Shown here: piece by piece, positions 42,245-50,827 of the stretch
How positions within the stretch are numbered: the first letter of the stretch is position 1
Layout of the letters: the number at the start of each line of letters is the position of its first letter
Assembly: GCF_040518285.1 (NCBI RefSeq)
Contig: NZ_CP155449.1
Span: 2,604,001-2,668,000, forward strand
Origin: Knoellia sp. S7-12
Lineage (GTDB): Bacteria > Actinomycetota > Actinomycetes > Actinomycetales > Dermatophilaceae
DNA length: 64,000 bases
Direction of reading: 5' to 3'
The notes under the pieces: model-generated
Databases searched by the model: none
What the model was told of the DNA's origin: nothing
What the model saw: the letters and a program-made list of their open reading frames with translations, nothing else
Translations under genes and position numbers: made by a program

Positions 42245-44623
42245 TCATTTGGCGGTGACGACCTCGAGCCGACCGTCCCGTTCGACCACGGCAATGTGCC
42301 CGCGCTGGTCGGTGCGATAGGCGGCATACCCATTGCGTTGCAGCATCGTCAGGTGCGCCGCTGTCGGGTGTCCGTAGTCGTTGTCCTGGCCCACGCTGAT
42401 CACCGCGACCGGTGCCCGCACGGCCGACATGAGCGCAGGGTCGAGGTTCGCGCTTCCGTGGTGGGGTGTCTTGACGACGTCGAACTCCGTTGCAGCAGTG
42501 GCCATCTGGGGATCTCGCCGCATCCTGAGCACGAGGTCGTGCGCGGCCTCACGCTCCACGTCACCAAGCAGCAGCGCATCGACCTCACCGACGTGGACCG
42601 CCACCACGATGCTCGCGTTGTTGGGCACCGAACCGGCCGCGATGCGGCGCACCGGCGCCCACACCTCCGCGGTCACGTCACCGAACTCGAGCCGGTCCCC
42701 TGCCGCCAGAGCAGACACGGGTATGCCGTGTGCTCCAGTCCATCGCGTCACCTCACCCACCTGATGGTCCGGCTCCGCAATCGGTGAGACGAACACCTGC
42801 CCGACCGTCCGACCGCCGATGACGCCGGGGAGCCCCTCGACGTGGTCGGCGTGGAAATGCGTGAGGACGACGGCATCGACGACCTGGACACCAAGCGAGT
42901 CGAGACAGCCGTCGACGGCTGACGGCTCGGGGCCGGCGTCGATGACGAGGGCCCGACCCGGTCCGGTGCGCACGACGGCCGCATCGCCCTGACCCACGTC
43001 GCAGAAGGCGATGCGCCAGCCGTCGGGTGGCCAGGTCACGACACGCGTCGGCAGCGTCATCGCTGCGGTGAGGGCGACGAGGAGCAGTGCCACGAGAGGC
43101 TTGAGGACCGCGTATCGCCCCAGCCAGCGACCCATCACAAGCAGCAGGACGGTGAGACCCGCGAGCAGGAGTGCACCGGGGGCGCCGTCCGGCCACGGCA
43201 TGGTGCCGCCTGGGACGTCCGCCATCACGCGCGCCGTCCTGGCGATGACGAGGGTGGGCACAGCGCCGAGCCACCCGACGAGCTGGGCCGGACCGTCGGC
43301 GACGACCGACACCAGCGCCGCGACCACTCCGGCGATCGTGGCCGGGGCGACGAGTGGCGCCGCGACGAGGTTGGCCACCACACCGACGATGCTCACCGAG
43401 CCCTGGAGCAGGACGATCAGTGGTGCGCACATCGCCTGTGCCGCAACGGGTATGGCGACTGCCGGTCCCATGAACGCCAACCGCGAAGGCAGGTGCCGGG
43501 CAATCGCGTCACCCCACGGCCGGGTGAAGAGCAACAGCCCGAGCGTGGCCAGCGCGGACAGTGCGAACCCGAACGACCGCGCCATCCACGGGTCCATGAC
43601 CAGCACGACGACGATCGCTCCGGACAGGACCGGGAGGCCAGCCGCGCGGCGTGAGCGGCTCATCCCGATGAGCCCGATGAGACCCATGGCGGCGGCCCGG
43701 ACGACGCTCGGCTCAGGACGCGCGAGCACGACGAACCCGAGGATCGCGAGCGCGACGATGAGTGGTCGCCATCGTCTCGGCACTCCGACAAGGATGCAGA
43801 GCCCGAGCATCATGCCGCCCACCACCGCGATGTTCGAGCCGCTGACGGCAGTCAGGTGAGTCATCCCCGTCGCCTGCATCGCCTCGGTGAGGTCGGGCGG
43901 AGTCCGGCTCGTGTCACCGATGACGAGTCCGGGCAGGAGCCCTCGCGCATCGTCCGGTGTCGGATCCACGGCCATCCTGAGCCCGGCGCGCAGATGCTCA
44001 GCGACACCACCGATGGCACCAGCCGACTTGGTGACCTCGTGCCCCGACACCCGGAGCACAGCAACCTCCGGGTAGCCCGGCAACGGCGGTGTCAGCCGAC
44101 CACGCAGCCGAACTGTCTCGTGCCACTTCAGTTGCAGCATCCCGTCGTCTCCGCGCAGTGAGATCGGTGCGTATGCCGGGGTGCTCCGTCCGCGACCATC
44201 GACCCGGTGCGCCTTGGCCTTGGCCATGACGACGGGCTCACCGCTGCCCCGGGCCGCGAGGGCCACCGGGTCCGAGGTCACGGTCGCCTCGATCGTCACG
44301 ACGGCCCGGGCCGCGGTGAGGTCGTCGAGGTCCCCGACGCCGCGCAGTGCGTGCTGTCCGTTGCCGGCGACCTGCACGAGCAGGGCCACCCCGAGCACGA
44401 GCATCAGTCGACGACCACGCCCCACGAGGTGAAGCACCACGAGCGCAATGACCACCAGGCTCGTGACGATCCAGCGCGGTCCCGCCGTCCAGGTCAGGGT
44501 GAGCGCGAGCAGCGCCCACGCTGCGAGGGCCGGCACGAGCAACCTGATGTCACTGAACCGCACGGTCTCCCGCGTCCACTCATCGCGACGAGCGCGCAGT
44601 TCGGGAGGGTCTGCAACCGTCAC
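42245..44623 (-). CDS. comEC: DNA-uptake channel protein ComEC/Rec2
   Basis: The 792-residue protein has the ComEC layout. A transmembrane competence domain has LTAVSGSNIAVVGGMMLGLC, the signature loop of the family, and many helices. A C-terminal metallo-beta-lactamase-like domain near residues 540-780 shows FCDVGQGDAAVVRTGPG and LTHFHADHVEGLPG, the metal site. ComEC passes single-stranded DNA across the membrane. Its GTG overlaps the ComEA stop by four bases (GTGA). The commonly adjacent holA is not present in this window. Confidence 0.94.
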   Translation of the reverse strand: MTVADPPELRARRDEWTRETVRFSDIRLLVPALAAWALLALTLTWTAGPRWIVTSLVVIALVVLHLVGRGRRLMLVLGVALLVQVAGNGQHALRGVGDLDDLTAARAVVTIEATVTSDPVALAARGSGEPVVMAKAKAHRVDGRGRSTPAYAPISLRGDDGMLQLKWHETVRLRGRLTPPLPGYPEVAVLRVSGHEVTKSAGAIGGVAEHLRAGLRMAVDPTPDDARGLLPGLVIGDTSRTPPDLTEAMQATGMTHLTAVSGSNIAVVGGMMLGLCILVGVPRRWRPLIVALAILGFVVLARPEPSVVRAAAMGLIGLIGMSRSRRAAGLPVLSGAIVVVLVMDPWMARSFGFALSALATLGLLLFTRPWGDAIARHLPSRLAFMGPAVAIPVAAQAMCAPLIVLLQGSVSIVGVVANLVAAPLVAPATIAGVVAALVSVVADGPAQLVGWLGAVPTLVIARTARVMADVPGGTMPWPDGAPGALLLAGLTVLLLVMGRWLGRYAVLKPLVALLLVALTAAMTLPTRVVTWPPDGWRIAFCDVGQGDAAVVRTGPGRALVIDAGPEPSAVDGCLDSLGVQVVDAVVLTHFHADHVEGLPGVIGGRTVGQVFVSPIAEPDHQVGEVTRWTGAHGIPVSALAAGDRLEFGDVTAEVWAPVRRIAAGSVPNNASIVVAVHVGEVDALLLGDVEREAAHDLVLRMRRDPQMATAATEFDVVKTPHHGSANLDPALMSAVRAPVAVISVGQDNDYGHPTAAHLTMLQRNGYAAYRTDQRGHIAVVERDGRLEVVTAK

Positions 44624-45654
44624 AACGTGACCTTGGGGGTGAGCTGGGCGAGAAGCTTCTCGCCGATGCCGCTCACCTCACCAAGCTCCTCGACGCTCGT
44701 GAAACGCCCGTGCTCGGTGCGCCAGTCGAGAATGCGCTGTGCGAGAACGGGACCCACGCCGGGCAGGGTGTCGAGCGCAGACAGGTCGGCCGAGTTCAGC
44801 GAGACGGTGCCACCCGTGGATCCGGACCCTGCACCTCCGCCACCAGCTCCTCCGCTTCCGCCCACAGCACCCGCGCCAGTTCCCGACCCTGTTCCCGGCG
44901 CTCCGGGCCCGGCCAGGACGTCGCCCGGTTTGGGCACGACGATCTGCTCGCCGTCCACGAGGACCCGGGCAAGATTCACGGCTGTCAGGTCTGCCGCCCG
45001 AGAGGCCCCGCCCGCGGCACTCACGGCGTCACCGACCCGCGCGCCAGCAGCCATGCGATAGACGCCGGGCTTCACGACCTGACCGACGACGTGCACGACC
45101 ACCGGACCAGCCACTCCGGCCGCCCCGGTCCCCTGCCCTGCCCCCGCTCCACCCACCGACGCTCCACCCCCCGACGATGCACCCGGACCCGAACCACCAG
45201 ATGCCGATGCACTTGGCGATGCCCGCGAGAGGGTCGACGTCCCCCGGCTCACGCCCGTCGGTTCTGCCCCGGCGGCAGCGCGATGACCCACTGCCGCACC
45301 CTCCCCGGCACCCGCGAGCCAGACACGCACTCCGAAGACCACGGCGACGACCACGACCACCGCCAGCAGCGCCATGGCAGCCGATCGGCTCGGCACCCAC
45401 CTCGCTCCCCGCAGACTCGTGGGGAGCTCGAAGACCGGCCCGCGCGGCACCTCGAGCGGTCGGTGCCGCCCACGATCCTCCTGACCAGCCCGCTCTCCCA
45501 CGCCCGCACCAGACCCACCAGCGCCATCTCCGCCCCCACCACCAGCGCGGTCGCCACTGCCGCCAACACCACCACCCTCAAGACCATTGCCGCCGCCACG
45601 CACCCTGGCCAGGGCGCGAGCTGACACGGTGTCGGGTTCTCGACGGAACGGCAT
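44620..45654 (-). CDS. comEA: DNA-receptor protein ComEA
   Basis: The 344-residue protein has a long basic/Gly-rich cytoplasmic N-terminus and one membrane helix near residue 95 (AMALLAVVVVVAVVFGVRVW). A SLBB-like segment follows (VVHVVGQVVKPGVYRMAAGA), and a C-terminal helix-hairpin-helix domain completes the protein (VSLNSADLSALDTLPGVGPV, then LAQRILDWRTEHG). Such proteins bind incoming double-stranded DNA outside the membrane. The ATG has TAACGT exactly six bases upstream and sits within a GTATGCCG motif. It is followed by comEC with a GTGA overlap. Confidence 0.93.
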   Translation of the reverse strand: MPFRREPDTVSARALARVRGGGNGLEGGGVGGSGDRAGGGGGDGAGGSGAGVGERAGQEDRGRHRPLEVPRGPVFELPTSLRGARWVPSRSAAMALLAVVVVVAVVFGVRVWLAGAGEGAAVGHRAAAGAEPTGVSRGTSTLSRASPSASASGGSGPGASSGGGASVGGAGAGQGTGAAGVAGPVVVHVVGQVVKPGVYRMAAGARVGDAVSAAGGASRAADLTAVNLARVLVDGEQIVVPKPGDVLAGPGAPGTGSGTGAGAVGGSGGAGGGGAGSGSTGGTVSLNSADLSALDTLPGVGPVLAQRILDWRTEHGRFTSVEELGEVSGIGEKLLAQLTPKVTL

Positions 45655-45745
45655 ACGCCGACGTTAGGAACGACGGGCGCGACACCCAACCCCAGATCGG
45701 CCATCTGTGGACGACCACGCCACGAGCCGTCGCCTGTGGACAAAT

Positions 45746-46357
45746 TCAGCCGCTCAGGCGCCCCTTCCAGGCCGCGATGTTGCCACGGTGCCGGGCGAGC
45801 ACGATGAGCGATACGAGCACGACCCAGATCCCCACCCCGAGATCGACCGATGTGTCCGCACGCACGACGAGGACGACGCCGGCACTGAGGAGGAACGTCG
45901 ACGCGACGACCGACGCGTTGCCGAGCCGATGGACGAAGGGCAGGCACACCCCGAACACGACCAGCCCGGCGAGGGCCACCCACGGCACCACCGCCAGCAT
46001 CGCGCCGAGCGAGGTCGCCACACCCTTGCCGCCGCGACCGCCGAGGTAGGGGCTGTAGATGTGGCCGAGCACGCACGCCACCCCCGCAAAGAGCGCGACC
46101 CACGTGCCCATCGTGCGCAGGACGACGAACGTCGGCACGAACCCCTTGAGCACGTCGAGGACTCCGACGAGGATCCCCCACTTCCTGCCGACTGCGCGCC
46201 CGAGGTTCGTCGCGCCCGGGTTGCCCGAACCCACCGCCGCGACATCCACTCCGCGTGCATGGCCGATGATCGTGGCCGGGTTGATCCCCCCGATTGCGTA
46301 GCAGACCGTGACGACCACCAGCGTCGCGAGGACCGCGCCGGAGGTCGAGAAACTCAC
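45746..46357 (-). CDS. plsY: Glycerol-3-phosphate acyltransferase PlsY
   Basis: The 203-residue protein has the PlsY motifs: NPATIIGHARGVDVAAVGSG, then the active-site loop SGNPGATNLGRAVGRK near residue 45, and GHIYSPYLGGRGGKGVATSL. Five helices surround them. PlsY uses acyl-phosphate to acylate glycerol-3-phosphate in phospholipid synthesis. GTG 46357 is 14 bases behind the DegV stop, so it is probably in the same transcript. Confidence 0.94.
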   Translation of the reverse strand: MSFSTSGAVLATLVVVTVCYAIGGINPATIIGHARGVDVAAVGSGNPGATNLGRAVGRKWGILVGVLDVLKGFVPTFVVLRTMGTWVALFAGVACVLGHIYSPYLGGRGGKGVATSLGAMLAVVPWVALAGLVVFGVCLPFVHRLGNASVVASTFLLSAGVVLVVRADTSVDLGVGIWVVLVSLIVLARHRGNIAAWKGRLSG

Positions 46358-46371
46358 GGCGCGACCTGGCG

Positions 46372-47214
46372 TCAGACCCGCGGACTGACCGCGATGGCCA
46401 AGGTGCCCGGACCGACGTGCGCGCCCACGACGGCACCCAGCTCGACGACCATCAAGTCCTCGAGCCCCTCGATGCGGGACTGCAGTCGTTCGGCGAGCTT
46501 CTCGGCGCGTTCGGCCGAGTCGAGGTGGTGCACAGCGACGTCGACAGCCAGCGAGCCGGCCGCCTCCACCGCGAGTTCCTCGAGCCGCGCGATGGCGCGC
46601 GAGGAGGTGCGCACCCGTTCGAGCGGGACGATCGCCCCGTCCTCGAGGCCGAGAATCGGCTTGATCGCGAGGGCTGATCCAACGAGCGCGTTGGCCCGGC
46701 CGATCCGACCGCCTCGACGCAGGTGCTCGAGGGTGTCGACATAGAACACGACGGTCGTCCGGTCGCAGCGGGCACGCACGGCGGCCGCAACTTCCTCCGC
46801 CAGAGCGCCACGGGCGGCGAGAGCGGCACCGGCGAGGACGGCATACCCCATCGCCATGCCCATCGAACGACTGTCGATGACGGTCACGGGGACTGGCGAG
46901 TGCTGCGCGGCGAGCTGCGCGGAGCCGAGCGTGCTCGACATGTCGGCGGAGATGTGGACCGAGACGATCGAGTCCGCACCCTTGGCGGCGAGGTCGCGAT
47001 AGACGTCGAGGAAGGCCTGGGGCGCGGGTCGCGAGGTCGACACGGGACGGAACCCGCGCAGCGCCTCGGCCACCTCGCCGGCCGCGATGTCGACGCCTTC
47101 GCGGCGCTCCTGTCCGCCAACGACGACATGGAGCGGGACGACACCGATGCCGTGCTCCTCGATGAGGTCAGCGGGCAGGTAGGCGGTGGAGTCGGTGACG
47201 AGAGCGGTGGGCAC
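46372..47214 (-). CDS. DegV family fatty acid-binding protein
   Basis: The 280-residue protein has the DegV family start (ALVTDSTAYLPADLIEEHGI) and a later fatty-acid pocket (IVSVHISADMSSTLGSAQLA, then IDSRSMGMAMGYAV). DegV (FakB-like) proteins hold fatty acids for a fatty-acid kinase. Its neighbour PlsY uses the acyl-phosphate product, so the two genes plausibly act in the same pathway, although no FakA is visible here. The GTG start has TAACCT six bases upstream. Confidence 0.9.
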   Translation of the reverse strand: MPTALVTDSTAYLPADLIEEHGIGVVPLHVVVGGQERREGVDIAAGEVAEALRGFRPVSTSRPAPQAFLDVYRDLAAKGADSIVSVHISADMSSTLGSAQLAAQHSPVPVTVIDSRSMGMAMGYAVLAGAALAARGALAEEVAAAVRARCDRTTVVFYVDTLEHLRRGGRIGRANALVGSALAIKPILGLEDGAIVPLERVRTSSRAIARLEELAVEAAGSLAVDVAVHHLDSAERAEKLAERLQSRIEGLEDLMVVELGAVVGAHVGPGTLAIAVSPRV

Positions 47215-47305
47215 GGTCTGAGGTTAGTGCTCAGGCGGGCGCGCCGTGGTCACCATTCGCGCACTGGTTCAGTTCGCTCGTGGAATGCGCGGGTATGCCG
47301 CGTGG

Positions 47306-48742
47306 TCACCAGGGCAGGTCGACGAGCGTTTCGCGCTGGTCGTCGACGGGGACCCAGCCGCGCCCTTCGACCTTCTGGTACTCGACGCCCGGGCCCGTGG
47401 CAGCGAGTGAAGCCACCGCGGCGAGGAGGCGGTCGACGTGCTCGTCCGTCGTGGCCAACCCGGCGCTCACGCGGACGGCCGTGGTGATGTCGGCGTCCTC
47501 GTCGGCGAGGAGGGTGTCGACGAGCAGGTGCGCGCAGAACTTGCCATCGCGCACGCCGATGCCGTGTTCGGCCGAGAGGGCGGCCGAGACGAGTGAGGAC
47601 TCGACGTCCTCCACGGTGAACGTCACGACGGGGGCCCGGTCCGCGTCGTCGCCGAAGATGCTGAAGGTCTCGACACCGCCGATGGCGCGCAGCCCGTCGA
47701 CGAGGCGGGTGGTCAGGCGCGACTCGTGGGCCTCGACGGCGCCCCGGTTCTCGCGGATGGCGGCACAGGCCGCGGCGACGGCGACCGCTCCGAGGACGTT
47801 GGGGCTGCCGCCCTCGTGGCGTGCCGGGCCGGTCTGCCAGGTCGTGCTGAGTGGGCTGACGGCAGCAGTCGCGCCGCCGCCCGCGAGGTAGGGCGCGGCC
47901 GCGTCGAGCCAGTCGGACCGTCCGACGAGCACTCCTGCCCCGTAGGGCGCATAGATCTTGTGGCCGCTGAACGCGACGTAGTCGACGCCGAGCGTGTCGA
48001 GGTCGATCCGGCGGTGACCGGCGAGCTGGGCAGCGTCGAGCGCGACCCGGGCTCCGCGCTTGCGGGCGATGGCGGCGAGACGCTCGATCGGCCAGTACTC
48101 GCCCGTGACGTTGGACGCACCGCTCAGGACCACGAGGGTGCTGGAGGAGGTGGCGCGCTTGAGGGCGTCGGTGAGCAGAGCCTCGGCGTCCTTGTGCGTC
48201 AGCGGCACGGGCAGACGCGTGGTCTTGCGGCCTTCCCACGGCAGGAGCGTCGCGTGGTGCTCGCTCGCGAAGACGATCACCTGGGTGCGGCGCGGCAGCG
48301 ACCGGGCGAGCAGGTTGAACGAGTCCGTCGTGTTGCGGGTGAAGACGACCTCGTCGCCCTCTCGGGCACCGACGAAGCGGGCGACCTCGTCACGCGCGGC
48401 CTCGTAGTAGTGGCTCGACACCTGACTGGCCCACCCCTGACCGCGGTGGACACTCGAGTAGGTCTGGGTGGCCTTGTCGACGGCCGCCTTGACGCTGGCC
48501 AGGGCCGGGGTGGAGGCGCCGTGGTCGAAGTTCGCGTACTCGACGAACGTGCCGTGGCAGGTCGGGACCTGGGGTGAGGCGACGACCGCCGGCACCTGCC
48601 TGGCTGGCGCCTCGATCGGCGTCACAATGGCCGCGGAGTTCGCGGCGATCGGCGCGGGTGCGGCTGGCGCGGGCACGGAACGCAACCACGGCTGACGACG
48701 CTCGCGGGTGAACGTGTGCGGAATTGAGCTGGCAATGGACAT
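47306..48742 (-). CDS. Class V aminotransferase (cysteine desulfurase-like)
   Basis: The 478-residue protein carries a PLP-dependent class V fold. Residues 1-65 are Ala/Pro-rich and look like an extra, flexible N-terminus. The core begins near VEYANFDHGASTPALASVKA, with VVFTRNTTDSFNLLARSL, SGASNVTGEYWPIERLAAIA, and the PLP-lysine in YVAFSGHKIYAPYGAGVL near residue 245. This family transfers sulfur or amino groups. Translation follows a SAM-IV-type riboswitch and a hairpin, so the gene is likely shut off by S-adenosylmethionine, which points to a role in sulfur amino acid metabolism. The natural substrate is unknown. Confidence 0.85.
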   Translation of the reverse strand: MSIASSIPHTFTRERRQPWLRSVPAPAAPAPIAANSAAIVTPIEAPARQVPAVVASPQVPTCHGTFVEYANFDHGASTPALASVKAAVDKATQTYSSVHRGQGWASQVSSHYYEAARDEVARFVGAREGDEVVFTRNTTDSFNLLARSLPRRTQVIVFASEHHATLLPWEGRKTTRLPVPLTHKDAEALLTDALKRATSSSTLVVLSGASNVTGEYWPIERLAAIARKRGARVALDAAQLAGHRRIDLDTLGVDYVAFSGHKIYAPYGAGVLVGRSDWLDAAAPYLAGGGATAAVSPLSTTWQTGPARHEGGSPNVLGAVAVAAACAAIRENRGAVEAHESRLTTRLVDGLRAIGGVETFSIFGDDADRAPVVTFTVEDVESSLVSAALSAEHGIGVRDGKFCAHLLVDTLLADEDADITTAVRVSAGLATTDEHVDRLLAAVASLAATGPGVEYQKVEGRGWVPVDDQRETLVDLPW

Positions 48743-48755
48743 CTGCTGCTCCCTG

Positions 48756-48773
48756 GAGAGTCAATGGACTCTC
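48756..48773 (-). promoter_or_regulatory. Hairpin adjacent to the ribosome site
   Basis: GAGAGTC-AATG-GACTCTC (perfect 7-bp stem) lies two bases from the GGGAG ribosome site of the aminotransferase gene, between the riboswitch and the ATG, and may form the expression-control stem. Confidence 0.55.
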
Positions 48774-49360
48774 GAAGGTGCTCGCGAGTCCGCGCTTGCC
48801 GACTGCGTTGCTGCAGCCGACCAGGTCGTCACCCGGAGCACCCCACCGCGGAGGAGGGTTGCCGACCAGCAAGCCGGGGCTGAACGCTGGTACTCGTGAC
48901 CGTGGACAAGAGTGTATGCCGCCCGTGTCAGGCCTCGGGACCCCCTGTCCAGCGGGTGAGACTCGACGAGCCGACGCCAGGCACGCTCAACCGTTCTGCG
49001 CGGCCTCCAGCCGGGGCAAACGCAGGAAACACTCCCGTTGCTGCCCTCGGACAGCGTGAATTCCCCGTCGATGGGTTGTGTCGGATATTCGGGCCACGGC
49101 GTCCGAGCGACCTGCACTTCACCGTGGGTCGTCCCCTCCGGCAGCGCGAATGTGGTATTCCCTGCGTCGTCGGTGACGGACGCCTGCAGTTCCTTGCCTG
49201 AGACCAGAAGCTTCAGCTCGACGCCCTCGACCGGAACACCCTGACACGCGTCCCCCACACAGACGTCCGACATCACGTCAACGCTGAGTCGCTTCTGATC
49301 CTCGCCCTCCCCGCAGCCCGACAAGGCCAACAGCAGCACCACCGCGATGACTGCTCGCAC
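48761..49360 (-). CDS. Lipoprotein with Ig-like domain, probable 3' frameshift
   Basis: The start MRAVIAVVLLLALSGCGEG is a lipoprotein signal with lipobox Cys at residue 16. A beta-rich domain follows (VEGVELKLLVSGKELQASVT, then DDAGNTTFALPEGTTHGEVQ), reminiscent of carboxypeptidase-regulatory or Ig-like folds. From about residue 113 (SVSCVCPGWRPRRTVERAWR) the frame turns Arg-rich and runs through the riboswitch. One base earlier in the shifted frame the sequence reads SVFLRLPRLEAAQNG and stops at TGA 48987-48989, a natural strand and end. The native protein is probably about 124 residues, and either a deletion or sequencing slip near 49026 has extended the frame. Confidence 0.6.
   Translation of the reverse strand: MRAVIAVVLLLALSGCGEGEDQKRLSVDVMSDVCVGDACQGVPVEGVELKLLVSGKELQASVTDDAGNTTFALPEGTTHGEVQVARTPWPEYPTQPIDGEFTLSEGSNGSVSCVCPGWRPRRTVERAWRRLVESHPLDRGSRGLTRAAYTLVHGHEYQRSAPACWSATLLRGGVLRVTTWSAAATQSASADSRAPSRVH
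48790..48901 (-). ncRNA. SAM-IV-type riboswitch
   Basis: On the minus strand the leader reads GGTCACGAGTACCAGCG, then AGCCCCGGCTTGCTGG, CGGCAACCCTCC, GGTGGGGTGC and GGTGACGACC. These match the S-box core common to SAM-I and SAM-IV, and the first and last elements pair as P1. The GC-rich segment after P1 (GGCTGCAGCAACGCAGTCGG) fits the 3' pseudoknot of the actinobacterial SAM-IV class. Confidence 0.8.
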
Positions 49361-49416
49361 GTTCCACTCCCCAACAGCTCGTGACGTCCTTCTCCCCGAA
49401 TGCTAGGACCGGAGGG

Positions 49417-49887
49417 TCAGACGCGCGCGGCGGCGACGGCGAGAAGGATCGCTGAGCCGAGCGCTGCCAATGTGCGGACGTGGTTCCACCGACACCACAC
49501 CGCGGCGTATGCCGCCCACTCGCCTTCCGCTTCCGGCCCGGCGGGTAGTGCGTCGACCTTGTTGTTGATCGGAACGTTGGCCACACCCGTGACCACGAGC
49601 GAGGCCACCCCCAGGAGGGCACCCAGGATCGGAAGCGCCCGATCGTCCCCCTGTCCGGCCAGAGCGAGGACGAGCACCGCGACACCACCGATCCCGAGCA
49701 CGCCCATCGGAAGCGCGAGCAGGCTCTTGGGTGCCCACCGGTTGATCGACTGCATCGCCACGATGCCGTCACGAGGCGCGAGCTCTCGCAGGGCTGGCAT
49801 GACGAACGACGAGAACGCAAACATCGCGCCGCCGAAGACTGCTGCCGCCGCCGCCGTGATGGTGAGGACCCACGCCATCGCAGTCAT
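49417..49887 (-). CDS. DUF1772 (anthrone oxygenase-like) membrane protein
   Basis: The 156-residue protein has four helices (VLTITAAAAAVFGGAMFAFS, SLLALPMGVLGIGGVAVLVL, LPILGALLGVASLVVTGVAN, LAALGSAILLAVAA) and the family loop NVPINNKVDALP. DUF1772 proteins resemble anthrone oxygenases of polyketide pathways, but most bacterial members are uncharacterised. Its ATG overlaps the NmrA-like stop (ATGA, 49884-49887), so the two are coupled. The start 49887 is chosen over 49902 for this reason. Confidence 0.85.
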   Translation of the reverse strand: MTAMAWVLTITAAAAAVFGGAMFAFSSFVMPALRELAPRDGIVAMQSINRWAPKSLLALPMGVLGIGGVAVLVLALAGQGDDRALPILGALLGVASLVVTGVANVPINNKVDALPAGPEAEGEWAAYAAVWCRWNHVRTLAALGSAILLAVAAARV

Positions 49888-50747
49888 CGAACGGCATCCC
49901 AAACACCCTGTGCCGCAACATCTTTCGCCCAGTCCCCGAAGGCACGAGGCTCACGCCCGAGCGCGTCTCGAACGCCGGTCGTCGTCGTGACGTTGCGGCC
50001 GTCGAAGATGTCGCTGAAGAGCCCTGCGAGGAAGGTTGCCGTGGGCTCGTCGAGGCCAGCACCCACGGCTTCCTCGACGAACTTCTCCTGCGTCACCGAG
50101 ACGAACTCGACCGGCGCGCCGCTCGCGTCGGACAGCTGCCGGGCCGCCTCGGTCAGAGTGATGGACTCGGGACCGGTGAGCTCGTGGACGACACCAGCGT
50201 GACCGTCCTGCGTCAGGGCGAGCACCGCGACGTCGGCCACGTCGTCGAGGTCGATGAACGGCTCGGGCACGTCTCCCGGTGCCGGCAGGGCGAAGGCGCC
50301 GCCCGGCACGGCACCGGCCAGGGCACCCTCGGTGAAGTTCTGCGCGAACCAGGCCACCCGGCATACGGTGACGTTCTTGTGCGCCGCGAAGGCGGCATCC
50401 TCTGACGCCAGAGCGCCGTCCTCGCCGCGCCCCGACAGGAGGACGAGCCGCTCGACACCGAGCGTGGACGCGAGTCCTGCGAGTTCGCCGATGCGCTCCG
50501 ACGCACCGGGCGCTGCGAGGTCGGGCTGATAGGCGATGTATGCCGCCCGCGCACCTTCCAGCGCGCCGGTCCAGGTCGAGGCGTCCTCCCAGTCGAAGGA
50601 CGGGCTGGTCGAGCGTGAGGCGAAGCGGGTCGCGATGCCGTGGGCCGCGAGCCGTTCGGCGACGCGGTGTCCGGTCTTGCCGGCCCCGCCGACGATGACG
50701 ATGGGTGAAGAACTCTGCGGGCTCTGTTGGGACTGTGTTGTGGTCAT
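49884..50747 (-). CDS. NmrA-like NAD(P)-binding protein
   Basis: The 287-residue protein starts with a Rossmann fold: PIVIVGGAGKTGHRVAERLA near residue 16, DWEDASTWTGALEGARAAYI, LVLLSGRGEDGALASEDAAF, and a C-terminal region EPFIDLDDVADVAVLALTQD. It is in the NmrA/SDR-extended family of NAD(P)-dependent redox enzymes or sensors. It is divergent from an AraC regulator and followed by the DUF1772 gene with an ATGA overlap, so the three may form one control unit. Confidence 0.88.
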   Translation of the reverse strand: MTTTQSQQSPQSSSPIVIVGGAGKTGHRVAERLAAHGIATRFASRSTSPSFDWEDASTWTGALEGARAAYIAYQPDLAAPGASERIGELAGLASTLGVERLVLLSGRGEDGALASEDAAFAAHKNVTVCRVAWFAQNFTEGALAGAVPGGAFALPAPGDVPEPFIDLDDVADVAVLALTQDGHAGVVHELTGPESITLTEAARQLSDASGAPVEFVSVTQEKFVEEAVGAGLDEPTATFLAGLFSDIFDGRNVTTTTGVRDALGREPRAFGDWAKDVAAQGVWDAVR

Positions 50748-50827
50748 GGGTTCAGTTCAGCGTCTTTGGCGTGGACGATCCATGGCTGGACGCCTCCAAT
50801 CCATACGCCAGCGTCTACAGTGGGGCC

